A DNA stretch of 64,000 bases from an uncultured Poribacteria bacterium (lineage in GTDB: Bacteria > Poribacteria > WGA-4E > WGA-3G), in contig OX639992.1 of NCBI GenBank assembly GCA_951828515.1, positions 5,620,217 to 5,684,216 of the forward strand, in the 5' to 3' direction. The translations under genes were made by a program, and so were the position numbers. Of the stretch, positions 8,148 through 16,146 are shown piece by piece (the stretch's first letter is position 1; the number at the start of each line of letters is the position of its first letter). The notes under the pieces are model-generated. The model was not told the DNA's origin, searched no databases, and saw only the letters and a list, made by a program, of their open reading frames with translations.

Positions 8148-9074
8148 ATGCGAATAAACAGTCGAATCGACGACACGATAAGATATCTTCTTGTCGTCTT
8201 GGCATGCGTTTTCGTCATGAACGGTTGTTCCCCTAAAGACGACACAAGCGTTGCAAAGACAGATACAATACAATTCATCATCAAAAATAAGGGTTCAGAT
8301 ACAATGGTGAATCTGGCACAGGCATGGGCAGAACAGTACACGGATGTCAGCAGCACGGCATCGGTGGAGGTGTCAGGTGGTGGTTCTGGAACGGGTGTCG
8401 CTGCCCTCATCAATGGCACTGTAGATATTGCGAACTGCAGTCGCCAGATCAAACCGAAAGAATTGGAACTTGCGACTCAAAATACTGGTAACGTCCCTCA
8501 GGAATTCATCGTCGGCTACGATGCCCTCGCAGTCTATGTGCATCAGGACACCCCGCTCGATAGGATTACGATTCCCCAACTTGCAGAAATTTATGGCGAG
8601 AACGGCACGCTAACCAAGTGGAGCGACCTCGGTATATCACACAGCGACTGTCCAAGCGACAAGATCATCCGTATCAGTCGTCAGTCTAATTCCGGCACTT
8701 ATTTTTATTTTCGAGAAGCGCTTCTCGGTACAAGCCGTGATTTCCGTATCGGTTCGTTGGATCTACATGGATCCAAAGATGTCGTAGAAGTCGTCGGAAG
8801 GACCCCGTGTGCCATCGGCTACAGCGGAATGGGATACGCTACCTCACATGTAAAAATGTTAGAGGTCGCCACCGATTCCGATTCTCCTTACTACCCCCCG
8901 AACCTTGAAAATGTCCTTGCCAAAACCTATCCGATTGCGCGTCCATTGTACATGTATTCCCTTGGTGAACCTACAGGAGAAGTGAAAATGTATCTCGACT
9001 GGATTTTATCAGCAGAGGGGCAACAGATCATTGAGAAACTCGGCTTCGTGCCGTTAGAAAGCAAACCAGAATAA
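8148..9074 (+). CDS. pstS: phosphate ABC transporter substrate-binding lipoprotein PstS
   Basis: 308 residues from the ATG at 8148 (the preceding TTG at 8145 is in frame, but GAGAAAGG is better placed for the ATG). Signal peptide with lipobox-like VMNGC, so anchored in the periplasm. The mature protein matches the PstS class: VSGGGSGTGVAALINGTVDIANCSR near the N-terminus (phosphate-binding loop, quoted here in part as GGGSGTGVAALINGTVD), VYVHQDTPLDRIT, and SRQSNSGTYFYFREALLG in the second lobe. It captures inorganic phosphate and delivers it to PstC/PstA. First gene of a nine-gene operon behind a Pho-box-like promoter, which implies induction by phosphate starvation. Confidence 0.93.
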   Translation: MRINSRIDDTIRYLLVVLACVFVMNGCSPKDDTSVAKTDTIQFIIKNKGSDTMVNLAQAWAEQYTDVSSTASVEVSGGGSGTGVAALINGTVDIANCSRQIKPKELELATQNTGNVPQEFIVGYDALAVYVHQDTPLDRITIPQLAEIYGENGTLTKWSDLGISHSDCPSDKIIRISRQSNSGTYFYFREALLGTSRDFRIGSLDLHGSKDVVEVVGRTPCAIGYSGMGYATSHVKMLEVATDSDSPYYPPNLENVLAKTYPIARPLYMYSLGEPTGEVKMYLDWILSAEGQQIIEKLGFVPLESKPE

Positions 9075-9076
9075 AT

Positions 9077-9985
9077 ATGAACATCCTCTGGAAAAAAAGC
9101 GCGACGAACCTCCCCTTTTTTGAAACCGCGATTGAACTGTTTATCCGCCTGTGTGGTATTAGTTCTATTATTTTTGTATTCGGTATTTTTTTCTTTGTAT
9201 TTCGAGAGGGAGCAGGCTTCCTTTTCAACGGTTTAGATTTGGGACAATTTCTGACAAGTATAGAGTGGCAGCCAACTTCATTGAACAACAAAAGGTATGG
9301 GGCATTTGCTCTGATCGTCGGTACTTTCAGCGTCACCACCTTAGCCATGTGTCTTGCTGTCCCGTTTGGGCTTGGGGCGGCAATCTTTGTATCGGAGTTC
9401 TGTAGTCCGAAACTGAGAGAAACATTTAAGATCATCATTGAACTACTCGCCGCCATCCCTTCCGTTGTGTGGGGGTTCATCGGATTGACCCTGATGAATC
9501 AAATGATTATCAGGGTTTTCAACGCCCCGATCGGTTTAACGATGTTGAACGGTAGTATCATGCTGGCACTGATGAGTGTACCGATTATCGTCTCGATCGC
9601 GGAAGATGCGCTAAAAGCCGTCCCGGATTCCTACCGTGAAGCGGCGGAGGCACTCGGTGCGACTCGGTGGCAAGTGATTTATCGCGTGCTTTTACCAGCT
9701 GCCAAAAACGGGCTACTGGCAGCGGTTCTTCTCGGTGCTGCCCGTTCTATCGGTGAAACGATGGCTGTCCTCATGGCAACCGGACACTCCGTTAACATTC
9801 CATCAGGTCCCCTCTCTTGGATTCGCACGCTCACAGCAACGATCGCCGCCGAATTGGGTGAAGTTGCCCGGGGAGATGAACACTATCAAGTACTTTTCAT
9901 CATTGGTATTCTGCTTTTCACCATTACATTTGTGGTGAACCTCATCGCCGACTTAGTGATCAAAGGTATCCGGCAAGAGTCATAA
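9077..9985 (+). CDS. pstC: phosphate ABC transporter permease PstC
   Basis: 302 residues, six predicted membrane helices (first ~residues 25-48). Forms one half of the phosphate channel. Family features: FGLGAAIFVSEFCSP, IPSVVWGFIGL, and the cytoplasmic EAA loop EAAEALGATRWQVIYRVLLP that docks with the ATPase, then GETMAVLMATGHS. The start lies only 2 bases after the pstS stop, so the genes are coupled. No anomalies. It is the only PstC-type subunit in the operon even though two PstA-type permeases are present. Confidence 0.93.
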   Translation: MNILWKKSATNLPFFETAIELFIRLCGISSIIFVFGIFFFVFREGAGFLFNGLDLGQFLTSIEWQPTSLNNKRYGAFALIVGTFSVTTLAMCLAVPFGLGAAIFVSEFCSPKLRETFKIIIELLAAIPSVVWGFIGLTLMNQMIIRVFNAPIGLTMLNGSIMLALMSVPIIVSIAEDALKAVPDSYREAAEALGATRWQVIYRVLLPAAKNGLLAAVLLGAARSIGETMAVLMATGHSVNIPSGPLSWIRTLTATIAAELGEVARGDEHYQVLFIIGILLFTITFVVNLIADLVIKGIRQES

Positions 9986-10022
9986 CAAAAACAAAAATCT
10001 TCCTCAAGGACGCCACCGAAAT

Positions 10023-10940
10023 ATGAACACCGATATGCCGGCATCACCGCAAACAATTTTCACAGAAACAGAAATCAGCAAACACAAGCGATGGACAGAA
10101 AATGTGATGCGGATCTTCTTCCTTGTGATGACAAGCCTGATGATTCTTCCCCTGCTTCTCATTGTCGGTTATCTTTTTTACAAGTCACTACCGGTTCTCT
10201 CTTTGGAGTTCCTATTCACGAATCCAAAGGACAACATGCGTGCGGGGGGACTCTGGGCACCCTTCTTGGGTACAATCTATTTGGTGGTTGTTTCTTTATT
10301 AGTGTCTGCCCCGATTGGTGTCTTCGCGGCAGTGTATCTCAACGAGTACGCCCGTGAGAGTTGGTTCACGCGTATCATGAATTTAGCGGTTGTGAATCTT
10401 GCGGGTGTGCCGAGCATCGTCCACGCCCTGTTCGGCGTTGGTGCCTTTGTGCTCTTCGCGGGTTTAGGTGAATCCATTTTAGCGGCTTCGCTCACGTTAG
10501 CAATCATGACGCTCCCGGTCATCATCGCCAGCACGACGGAAGCTCTCAAAGCCGTTCCGATGTCCTTCCGTGAGGCGTGCTGGAACCTTGGTGCGACGCG
10601 CTGGCAAACGATTCGTCGTATTGTTATCCCTAACTCCATCAGCGGCATTTTGACGGGTGTTATATTACAGGTATCGCGAGCGGCAGGTGAAACGGCACCC
10701 ATCATGTTCACAGGTGCGGTTTTTTATAAAAATATTGCAGAAGGAAACCTTTTTGCATATAATATAACAGAACAGTGCATGGCACTATCGCTACACCTCT
10801 TTACGATTTCAACACAGGTTCCGGACGTTAGTGAAGGCGTTCCGTACGGGACTGCGGTTGTCCTTGTAGGCAGTGTCTTACTCGTCAATGCGGCAGCGAT
10901 TGTGTTAAGGGTGTATCTCCGAACTCGGAAGAGATGGTAA
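10023..10940 (+). CDS. pstA: phosphate ABC transporter permease PstA
   Basis: 305 residues with six hydrophobic segments (first ~residues 30-55). PstA motifs are clear: APIGVFAAVYLNEYA, AGVPSIVHALFGVGAF, the EAA loop EACWNLGATRWQTIRRIVIP and SRAAGETAPIMFTGA. Partner of PstC in the inner-membrane phosphate channel. An AAGGAC sits about 12 bases before the ATG. Downstream is a heptamer-repeat element (10944-11045) and then an unexpected ion-channel gene. Confidence 0.93.
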   Translation: MNTDMPASPQTIFTETEISKHKRWTENVMRIFFLVMTSLMILPLLLIVGYLFYKSLPVLSLEFLFTNPKDNMRAGGLWAPFLGTIYLVVVSLLVSAPIGVFAAVYLNEYARESWFTRIMNLAVVNLAGVPSIVHALFGVGAFVLFAGLGESILAASLTLAIMTLPVIIASTTEALKAVPMSFREACWNLGATRWQTIRRIVIPNSISGILTGVILQVSRAAGETAPIMFTGAVFYKNIAEGNLFAYNITEQCMALSLHLFTISTQVPDVSEGVPYGTAVVLVGSVLLVNAAAIVLRVYLRTRKRW

Positions 10941-10943
10941 AAC

Positions 10944-11045
10944 GGCTGTCAGCCGTCAGCCATCAGCCATCAGCCATCAGCCATCAGCAGTCAGTAAAGA
11001 GGATTCTGGGGCACCAGACCCTTCTTGAGGGACTGCTGAAAACCG
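10944..11045 (+). repeat. heptamer intergenic element (TCAGCCA repeats, AAGAGG core)
   Basis: TCAGCCG, four TCAGCCA units and TCAGCAG run head to tail from 10949 to 10990, followed by TCAGTAAAGAGG, a short variable loop, and a complementary-type arm ending ACTGCTGAAAACCGATAG. Similar elements occur between other genes of this operon and in the ffh-trmD block. Confidence 0.65.
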
Positions 11046-11070
11046 ATAGTTTTCGACAACTATATATAAA

Positions 11071-11805
11071 ATGAACAAAGAGAAATTACGAGCGGTCATC
11101 GAAGGAAACATCGTCAGCGGAACAATCCAGTTCCTGATCCTTGCGTCCGCGGTTGTCTTTGTGCTCGAATCTGATAGTGAGGATCCACAGGCACCTCACT
11201 TCATTTTGTTGGACTCGATATTTTTTGGACTCTTTTCGATCGAATATATTCTGCGAGTTTACATCGAACCCAGAAAACGGGATTTCATTTTCAGTTTCTA
11301 CGGCATAATAGACCTGCTCGCTATTCTACCGTCTCTGTTTCTTCTACCCGGGTTCCGCGTTCTTCGGATACTACGATTCCTGCGAATTTTCAGAATTTTC
11401 AAAGCGACCCGATTTATCCTCGCAGTCGATCGGCTCACCGAGGCATTAAATGAGATCCGACGGGAACTCTTGGCACTGGTCATCCTGTCATTGATGTTAG
11501 TCTATCTCGCGGCGTGTGGTATCCACTATTTTGAAAGAGTAGAGCAACCCGAAGAGTTCGGTTCCATTCTCGATTCCATGTGGTGGGCTATTGTGACGCT
11601 CACAACAGTTGGTTACGGCGATGTCTATCCGATAACACCGGGTGGGAAACTTTTCACGGCTCTCGTTACCCTTATCGGGGTAGGGTTGATAGCAATTCCA
11701 TCTGGATTGTTAGCCTCCGTTTTGACGGAAGCGCGGGTGGAACGCAAAAAAGAAGAAAATGAAGAAGACGTGGAAAATGGATCCACAGAAAGCATCAACA
11801 AGTAG
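11071..11805 (+). CDS. voltage-gated potassium channel (six-TM, Kv type)
   Basis: 244 residues with the full layout of a voltage-gated K+ channel subunit: S1 (~14-34), S2 (~48-68), S3 (~74-90), an S4 sensor with arginines every third residue (FRVLRILRFLRIFRIFK), S5 (~132-152), pore helix and selectivity filter TLTTVGYGDVYP, and S6 (LVTLIGVGLIAIPSGLLASV). Residues after S6 are short and charged; no RCK/TrkA-N domain. Four subunits would form an inner-membrane channel opened by depolarisation. It sits between pstA and pstB1, and its stop is 2 bases before the next ATG, so it belongs to the operon. A K+ channel is not a normal pst component; a role in balancing charge during phosphate uptake is speculation. 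Confidence 0.9.
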   Translation: MNKEKLRAVIEGNIVSGTIQFLILASAVVFVLESDSEDPQAPHFILLDSIFFGLFSIEYILRVYIEPRKRDFIFSFYGIIDLLAILPSLFLLPGFRVLRILRFLRIFRIFKATRFILAVDRLTEALNEIRRELLALVILSLMLVYLAACGIHYFERVEQPEEFGSILDSMWWAIVTLTTVGYGDVYPITPGGKLFTALVTLIGVGLIAIPSGLLASVLTEARVERKKEENEEDVENGSTESINK

Positions 11806-11807
11806 GT

Positions 11808-12593
11808 ATGAAATCAAATAACCAGAATGGATCGCAAAACCCCGCCGTAATTGAGGTTGCCGACCTAAAAGTGCGTTATGGTGATAAATCTGCCCTGAAA
11901 GGTGTCTCTTTCGATGTATATCGGAACGAGATTCTCGGTATCATCGGTCCTGCGCAATCTGGTAAAACGACACTCTTGAAAGTTATCAATAGAACACTGG
12001 AATTTACACCGGACACAACCGTGGAAGGTTCCGTGAGACTGGATGGCGAAGACATTAGCACAATTGGCGATGTATACGGCTTACGTCGGCGCATCGGCAT
12101 GGTTCAGCCTTTGCCGGTGGGTCTGCCACTTTCCATATATGATAATGTCGCTTTTGCGCCCCGCACAGCAGGAGTTCGCTCGAAATCGGAATTAGACGAA
12201 ACCGTTGAACGGTGTTTACAACAGGCGGCACTGTGGGAAGAAGTAAAGGATCGGTTGAGTACCTTAGGCACTAAATTATCAGGTGGACAACAACAACGTT
12301 TGACGATTGCTCGTGCCCTTTCGCATCAACCAGACATTCTCTGTCTCGACGAATTCTCAATCGCCGTCGATCCGATTACAACGATGCGTATTGAAGACGT
12401 GCTCAAAACACTACAAACAGAAATGACTATTTTGCTCGTTACGAATTTGGTACAACAAGCGAAGCGGTTGGCAAACCGCACCGCCTTTTTTCTTAATGGT
12501 GATCTCATTGAGATTGATGCAACAGATATAATTTTCTCTGAAAATCCATCAGAGCAAGCCACGTATGATTATGTGAACGGGACCTTTGGTTAA
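11808..12593 (+). CDS. PstB-like phosphate transporter ATPase 1 (intact LSGGQ, H-loop His replaced by Asn)
   Basis: 261 residues, PstB-class ABC ATPase. Walker A GPAQSGKTT (47-55), a Q-loop region shortened and altered relative to PstB (GMVQPLPVGLP, Q100), an intact signature KLSGGQQQRL (LSGGQ 157-161) and Walker B LCLDEF (178-183, Phe where PstB has Pro). The switch histidine normally in VTHNM is Asn213 (LLVTNLVQQA). This suggests that its own ATP site is catalytically weak while its signature can complete a partner's site. Coupled to the K+ channel gene (2-base gap), followed by a heptamer-type spacer and pstB2. Best read as one half of a heterodimeric ATPase. Confidence 0.85.
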   Translation: MKSNNQNGSQNPAVIEVADLKVRYGDKSALKGVSFDVYRNEILGIIGPAQSGKTTLLKVINRTLEFTPDTTVEGSVRLDGEDISTIGDVYGLRRRIGMVQPLPVGLPLSIYDNVAFAPRTAGVRSKSELDETVERCLQQAALWEEVKDRLSTLGTKLSGGQQQRLTIARALSHQPDILCLDEFSIAVDPITTMRIEDVLKTLQTEMTILLVTNLVQQAKRLANRTAFFLNGDLIEIDATDIIFSENPSEQATYDYVNGTFG

Positions 12594-12710
12594 ATTGGCT
12601 ATCAGCAAATTAGCAATCAGCTGTCGGCAGGAAGTTATCAGTCCTCGGCTGTCGGCAGGAAGATGCCTAGGAAACCAACAGTCTATGCTACAAACTGAAA
12701 ACTTTAAAAA
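12594..12710 (+). repeat. heptamer-type intergenic element between pstB1 and pstB2
   Basis: Contains CTATCAGCAAATTAGC, AATCAGCTGTCGGCAGGAAG and a second TCGGCTGTCGGCAGGAAG, degenerate forms of the TCAGC-type heptamers seen after pstA. The AAGAGG core is not clear in this copy. Confidence 0.5.
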
Positions 12711-12712
12711 AC

Positions 12713-13477
12713 ATGAATTATAGCATTGAAACTGAAAATCTCAGTCTCTGGTATGGCGATTTCCAAGCCCTCATTGATGTGAACGTGAAAATAACGGACG
12801 GTCAAATCACCTCGCTGATTGGTCCTTCTGGGTGTGGAAAAACAACGCTACTGCGCTGCTTCAACCGTGTCAATGAACGCTACGGCAACGTTACGACAAA
12901 AGGGAAAATCGAGATTTTAGGAAAGAACATCTACGATGCCGATGTCTCTTTGCCGGAACTCCGAAAAGCAGTCGGTATGGTGTTCCAAAGACCTAACCCG
13001 TTGCCGATTTCAGTTTACGAAAATATATTGTTCGGTTTGCGCATTCACTCTCCCGTGCGGAACATAACGCGGACAGAATCAGATCAGATTGTCGAAGAAG
13101 CACTTACATCCGTCTTCCTTTGGAAAGATCTGAAGGACAAATTGAAGGTGCGAGCAACATCACTTCAACTTGAACAGCAGCAAAAACTGTGTATTGCGCG
13201 TCTGCTGCCACTGAAACCGAAAATCATTCTAATGGATGAACCGTGTTCGGCGTTAGATACGAAAGGTACACTTGCTGTTGAAGAATTAATGGAAGCCCTT
13301 GCGGGAACATATACATTCCTTATTGTAACTCACAACATGGCACAAGCACGACGCGTTAGCAAAGAGTGTATCTATATGTTTCTCGGAGAGCTTATTGAAC
13401 ACAGAGAAACGCAGGCACTCTTTGAAACACCGGAACATCCTAAGACGGCTGATTACGTGCAAATGCGGTACGGATAA
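12713..13477 (+). CDS. PstB-like phosphate transporter ATPase 2 (signature motif lost)
   Basis: 254 residues, the closest of the three to ordinary PstB in its ATP site: Walker A GPSGCGKTT (37-45), Q-loop VGMVFQRPNPLP (Q92), Walker B IILMDEPCSALD (171-182), and the switch histidine present in FLIVTHNMAQA (H207). The ABC signature is destroyed: LSGGQ has become LQLEQ (151-155, SLQLEQQQKLCIARLL). A homodimer would lack the signature needed to close either site, whereas pairing with PstB1 (LSGGQ) or PstB3 (LSIGQ) would restore one complete site. Located between two heptamer-type spacers inside the pst operon. Confidence 0.85.
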   Translation: MNYSIETENLSLWYGDFQALIDVNVKITDGQITSLIGPSGCGKTTLLRCFNRVNERYGNVTTKGKIEILGKNIYDADVSLPELRKAVGMVFQRPNPLPISVYENILFGLRIHSPVRNITRTESDQIVEEALTSVFLWKDLKDKLKVRATSLQLEQQQKLCIARLLPLKPKIILMDEPCSALDTKGTLAVEELMEALAGTYTFLIVTHNMAQARRVSKECIYMFLGELIEHRETQALFETPEHPKTADYVQMRYG

Positions 13478-13482
13478 GAATA

Positions 13483-13556
13483 GCCGTCGGCAATCAGCCG
13501 TCAGTAGGAAATTTGTGGTTGTCCTGCCGACGATTTTCGACAACCGATAGCCAATT
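13483..13556 (+). repeat. heptamer-type intergenic element between pstB2 and pstA2
   Basis: Contains AGCCGTCGGCAATCAGCCGTCAGTAGG and a 3' arm GCCGACGATTTTCGAC...CGATAGCC (partial quotes), of the same type as the other spacers in this operon. Confidence 0.45.
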
Positions 13557-14411
13557 ATGAATGCCTTAATGACCCGTCCAGAATCGAGAAAAAAAATCGC
13601 CTTGCAGGGCATCGCTTTCATTATGGTGGGAGCCGCTTTTATTTTCCTCTGGAATGACCTTAAAAAAACAGCCACGGCTCACATTCAAACGTCGTCAGTA
13701 TCTCGTATATCGGGCACATTGCCCAGTTTACTCAGCGATCTCAATCTGATTCTACCTATCAGCCTGATGGCAGTTCTGTTCGGGGTAGCCTGCGCTTTTT
13801 ACTTAGAGGAATGGCTTCCAGCAACAAGCTGGGTTCGACGTTTCATCGAAAGTCCAGTCGATTTTTTGATTGAAATTCCTTCACTCTTGTACGGGCTCTT
13901 AGCAATCACGATTTTCTTCAACTACGCTGGCATTTTCAAAGAGATTGGAACGCCTCCTCTCCAGAACGTGAATGAATCCGGATTAGACGTAATACCGTTC
14001 CAACGTAATACTACGATATTTTATGCAGAGGCTTTAATCTTCATTCTCATGGTAACGCCAGTAGCACTCAAAACAACCCAAGAGGCACTTCGATCGGTTG
14101 CGACCCCCATCCGTGAATCTGCTTATGTGTTAGGTGCCAATCAATGGCAAGTATTAGCAAAACAGGTTGTGCCACTTGCCTTTCCAAGGATACTTTCGGG
14201 GGCATGCCGAGCAATGTCTCGAGCATTCGCCGCAGCTGCCTTACTTATCGGTATTCATATATCCGACCATACAACAGGTCCGAGAGGAATACCGGATAGG
14301 TTCATGTTATTTTTAGGAGGCGCACTGCTATTGAGTACTATTTCCAGTTTCCTGAAGGAATCGAGGTTAGAAACCTCTCCCACCGTCACGGCACGACACG
14401 ATTCACTATGA
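13557..14411 (+). CDS. second PstA-like permease (PstA2), divergent
   Basis: 284 residues with about six hydrophobic segments. PstA-class features are recognisable but worn: AVLFGVACAFYLEEWLP, EIPSLLYGLLAITIFF, and an EAA loop RESAYVLGANQWQVLAKQVV followed by SGACRAMSRAFAAAALLIGI, where PstA has GETAP. A segment at ~140-155 (VNESGLDVIPFQRN) is longer than usual. No second PstC accompanies it, so it may replace PstA in an alternative complex with PstC. The last ~14 codons (RLETSPTVTARHDSL) contain a REP-like palindrome (14361-14385), which probably rewrote the C-terminus. Downstream is pstB3. Confidence 0.75.
   Translation: MNALMTRPESRKKIALQGIAFIMVGAAFIFLWNDLKKTATAHIQTSSVSRISGTLPSLLSDLNLILPISLMAVLFGVACAFYLEEWLPATSWVRRFIESPVDFLIEIPSLLYGLLAITIFFNYAGIFKEIGTPPLQNVNESGLDVIPFQRNTTIFYAEALIFILMVTPVALKTTQEALRSVATPIRESAYVLGANQWQVLAKQVVPLAFPRILSGACRAMSRAFAAAALLIGIHISDHTTGPRGIPDRFMLFLGGALLLSTISSFLKESRLETSPTVTARHDSL
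14361..14385 (-). repeat. REP-like palindrome inside the 3' end of pstA2
   Basis: On the minus strand GTGG, GA, then hairpin GAGGTT-TCT-AACCTC. Same family as 4186-4213. It encodes the residues LETSP near the PstA2 C-terminus. Confidence 0.55.
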
Positions 14412-14457
14412 CGAGATAAACGGAGGCGCGACCCCTAAATTCCTCACGATACCAGCG

Positions 14458-15228
14458 ATGCAGATTGAAGAAAAAGAGCCCATCCTGAGCATCCATAACC
14501 TAAGTGTATGGTATGGCGATGACCAAATTCTGAATTCCCTCTCATTTGAGGTGCAACCGAAACAGGTAACTGCGCTTATTGGTCCTGCCAATTGCGGTAA
14601 AAGCACACTCGTACGGTGCTTCAATCGTTTAAATGATTTTACGCCGAATTTCAAGTTCAGCGGCGAAATACTTTTTAAAGGCAGTGACATGTATGCTGAA
14701 AAGACAGATGTCACGGCTATTCGGAAGAAGATTGGAATGGTGTTCCGAAAGCCGGAATTATTTCGTTACTCTATCTATGAGAATGTGGCATACGGGGCTC
14801 GGATTTCAGGCATAAATCAATCTTCACAGTTGGATACCATCGTCGAGAGAACCCTCCAAAGATCGGGACTCTGGAACGAAATTGAATCTATTTTGCACGG
14901 AAACCCAGAACAACTCTCTATAGGACAGCGGCAGCGTCTCTGTATCGCACGTGCTTTAGCGGTTGAGCCAGAAATCTTAATATTTGATGAACCGTGTGGA
15001 GAACTTGACCCGATCGAAACCGTTAAAATCGAGAATCTCGTGCGGGATTTAAGGAAGGATTGCACGCTTATTTTCGTCACGAATAAAAGAAGACAAGCGG
15101 CTCGTGTCTCGGATGTCGCGGGGTTCCTCTATTGCGGCGGATTGATCGAATTCGGAACGACAGAGAAAATTTTTACAAATCCACAAGATACCAGAACAGA
15201 ACACTATGTGACAGGAAGATTAGGTTGA
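14458..15228 (+). CDS. PstB-like phosphate transporter ATPase 3 (no Q-loop Gln, no switch His)
   Basis: 256 residues. Walker A GPANCGKST (42-50), the Q-loop glutamine changed to Arg97 (IGMVFRKPELFR), signature QLSIGQRQRL (LSIGQ 153-157: serine and second glycine kept, first glycine changed), Walker B ILIFDEPCGELDP (174-184) and the switch histidine changed to Asn209 (LIFVTNKRRQA). Like PstB1 it keeps a usable signature but a compromised own site, so PstB2 is its logical partner. No good ribosome site is seen before the ATG at 14458 (GGAGG is ~30 bases away). It lies between pstA2 and phoU. Confidence 0.82.
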   Translation: MQIEEKEPILSIHNLSVWYGDDQILNSLSFEVQPKQVTALIGPANCGKSTLVRCFNRLNDFTPNFKFSGEILFKGSDMYAEKTDVTAIRKKIGMVFRKPELFRYSIYENVAYGARISGINQSSQLDTIVERTLQRSGLWNEIESILHGNPEQLSIGQRQRLCIARALAVEPEILIFDEPCGELDPIETVKIENLVRDLRKDCTLIFVTNKRRQAARVSDVAGFLYCGGLIEFGTTEKIFTNPQDTRTEHYVTGRLG

Positions 15229-15231
15229 GGT

Positions 15232-15340
15232 GGAAAAGGCAATCAGCAATTAGCAATCGGCTTTCAGTAAAGAGGCGTATAGTAAACCCAAAGCCCTCTT
15301 TCTGGCGACTTCTTTGCTGACCGCTGACAGCGAAAAGAAA
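15232..15340 (+). repeat. heptamer intergenic element between pstB3 and phoU
   Basis: AATCAGCAATTAGCAATCGGC, then TTTCAGTAAAGAGG, a 19-base loop, CCTCTTTCTGG, and the right arm TTTGCTGACCGCTGACAGCG. AAGAGG and CCTCTT pair in the core. Confidence 0.6.
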
Positions 15341-15344
15341 AGAT

Positions 15345-15986
15345 ATGTTAGAAAACGAAATTAAGGGACTTCAGCACAAAATCTTGGAAATGGCAGGACT
15401 TGCGGAACAGATGCTGCGCCAAGCGATCGAATCTATCTTAACACGAGATAGTGAGTTAGCTGAGATCGTTGTTGCTACAGACGATAGGATTGACCTGTTT
15501 GAAAACGAGATCGAATCATCGTGCATCCAATTGATCGCACTCCACCAGCCGGTAGCAGTAGAACTCCGATTTCTAACAACAGCAATGAAGGTTAACCACA
15601 GCATCGAAAGGATAGCGGATAAAAGCGTTGCCATCGCCAAACGGAGTATTGAGTTATCGGAACTACCGCCGGTCAAACCGTTCGTGGATCTACCGTATGT
15701 TGCGCAAGTGATTCAAGCAATGGTGAAGGACGCTATAGATGCATTTGTCAATCGGAATGCCGAACGTGCCTTAGAAATTCGAGAACGTGACAATGAGGTT
15801 GACGAAATCTACGAAAGAATGCTTCACGAACTTCTGACGATTTTGAGCGAACATCCGAGACTTATCGAGTCTGGTATTAGCCTCCTACTCCTTTTCCGAC
15901 ACATGGAACGGATAGGCGACCTCGCGGCAAATATCGGTGAAGAGGTCTATTACCTCGTCAAAGGCGATGTCATTCGGCATTCCTAA
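15345..15986 (+). CDS. phoU: phosphate signalling/transport regulator PhoU
   Basis: 213 residues, two homologous three-helix bundles as in all PhoU proteins. Recognisable segments: EIKGLQHKILEMAGLAEQML at the start, IDLFENEIESSCIQLIALHQ and AVELRFLTTAMKVNHSIERI, RIADKSVAIAKR, then in the second half FVNRNAERALEIRERDNEVD and LLFRHMERIGDLAANIGEEV. PhoU binds the Pst transporter and the PhoR kinase and represses the Pho response when phosphate is ample. It closes the operon, as is usual; no phoR or phoB is in the window. A heptamer-type element follows. Confidence 0.93.
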   Translation: MLENEIKGLQHKILEMAGLAEQMLRQAIESILTRDSELAEIVVATDDRIDLFENEIESSCIQLIALHQPVAVELRFLTTAMKVNHSIERIADKSVAIAKRSIELSELPPVKPFVDLPYVAQVIQAMVKDAIDAFVNRNAERALEIRERDNEVDEIYERMLHELLTILSEHPRLIESGISLLLLFRHMERIGDLAANIGEEVYYLVKGDVIRHS

Positions 15987-15988
15987 AA

Positions 15989-16110
15989 AATATAGCAGTC
16001 AGCAGGAATGGCAGTCAGCAAAGAAGCCGTCAGCAATCGGCAAAGAGGTTTCCGTCGGAACCCGTCGGTAAAGACACAAGCGTTACAGAACGCCTCTTTT
16101 CTGGTTTCCG
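15989..16110 (+). repeat. heptamer intergenic element after phoU
   Basis: GCAGTCAGCAGGAATGGCAG, then TCAGCAAAGAAGCCGTCAGC, AATCGGCAAAGAGG, a loop and CGCCTCTTTTCTGG. The AAGAGG and CCTCTT arms can pair; it could act as the operon's terminator, but this is not certain. Confidence 0.5.
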
Positions 16111-16146
16111 AAAGTTGACAGCCATTCTGATGATAGTCCTACCTCG

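Noticed and set aside
10944-10994. CRISPR-like tandem repeat array after pstA
   Set aside because: Units are only 7 bases with no spacers and no cas genes, so it is a heptamer tandem repeat rather than a CRISPR.
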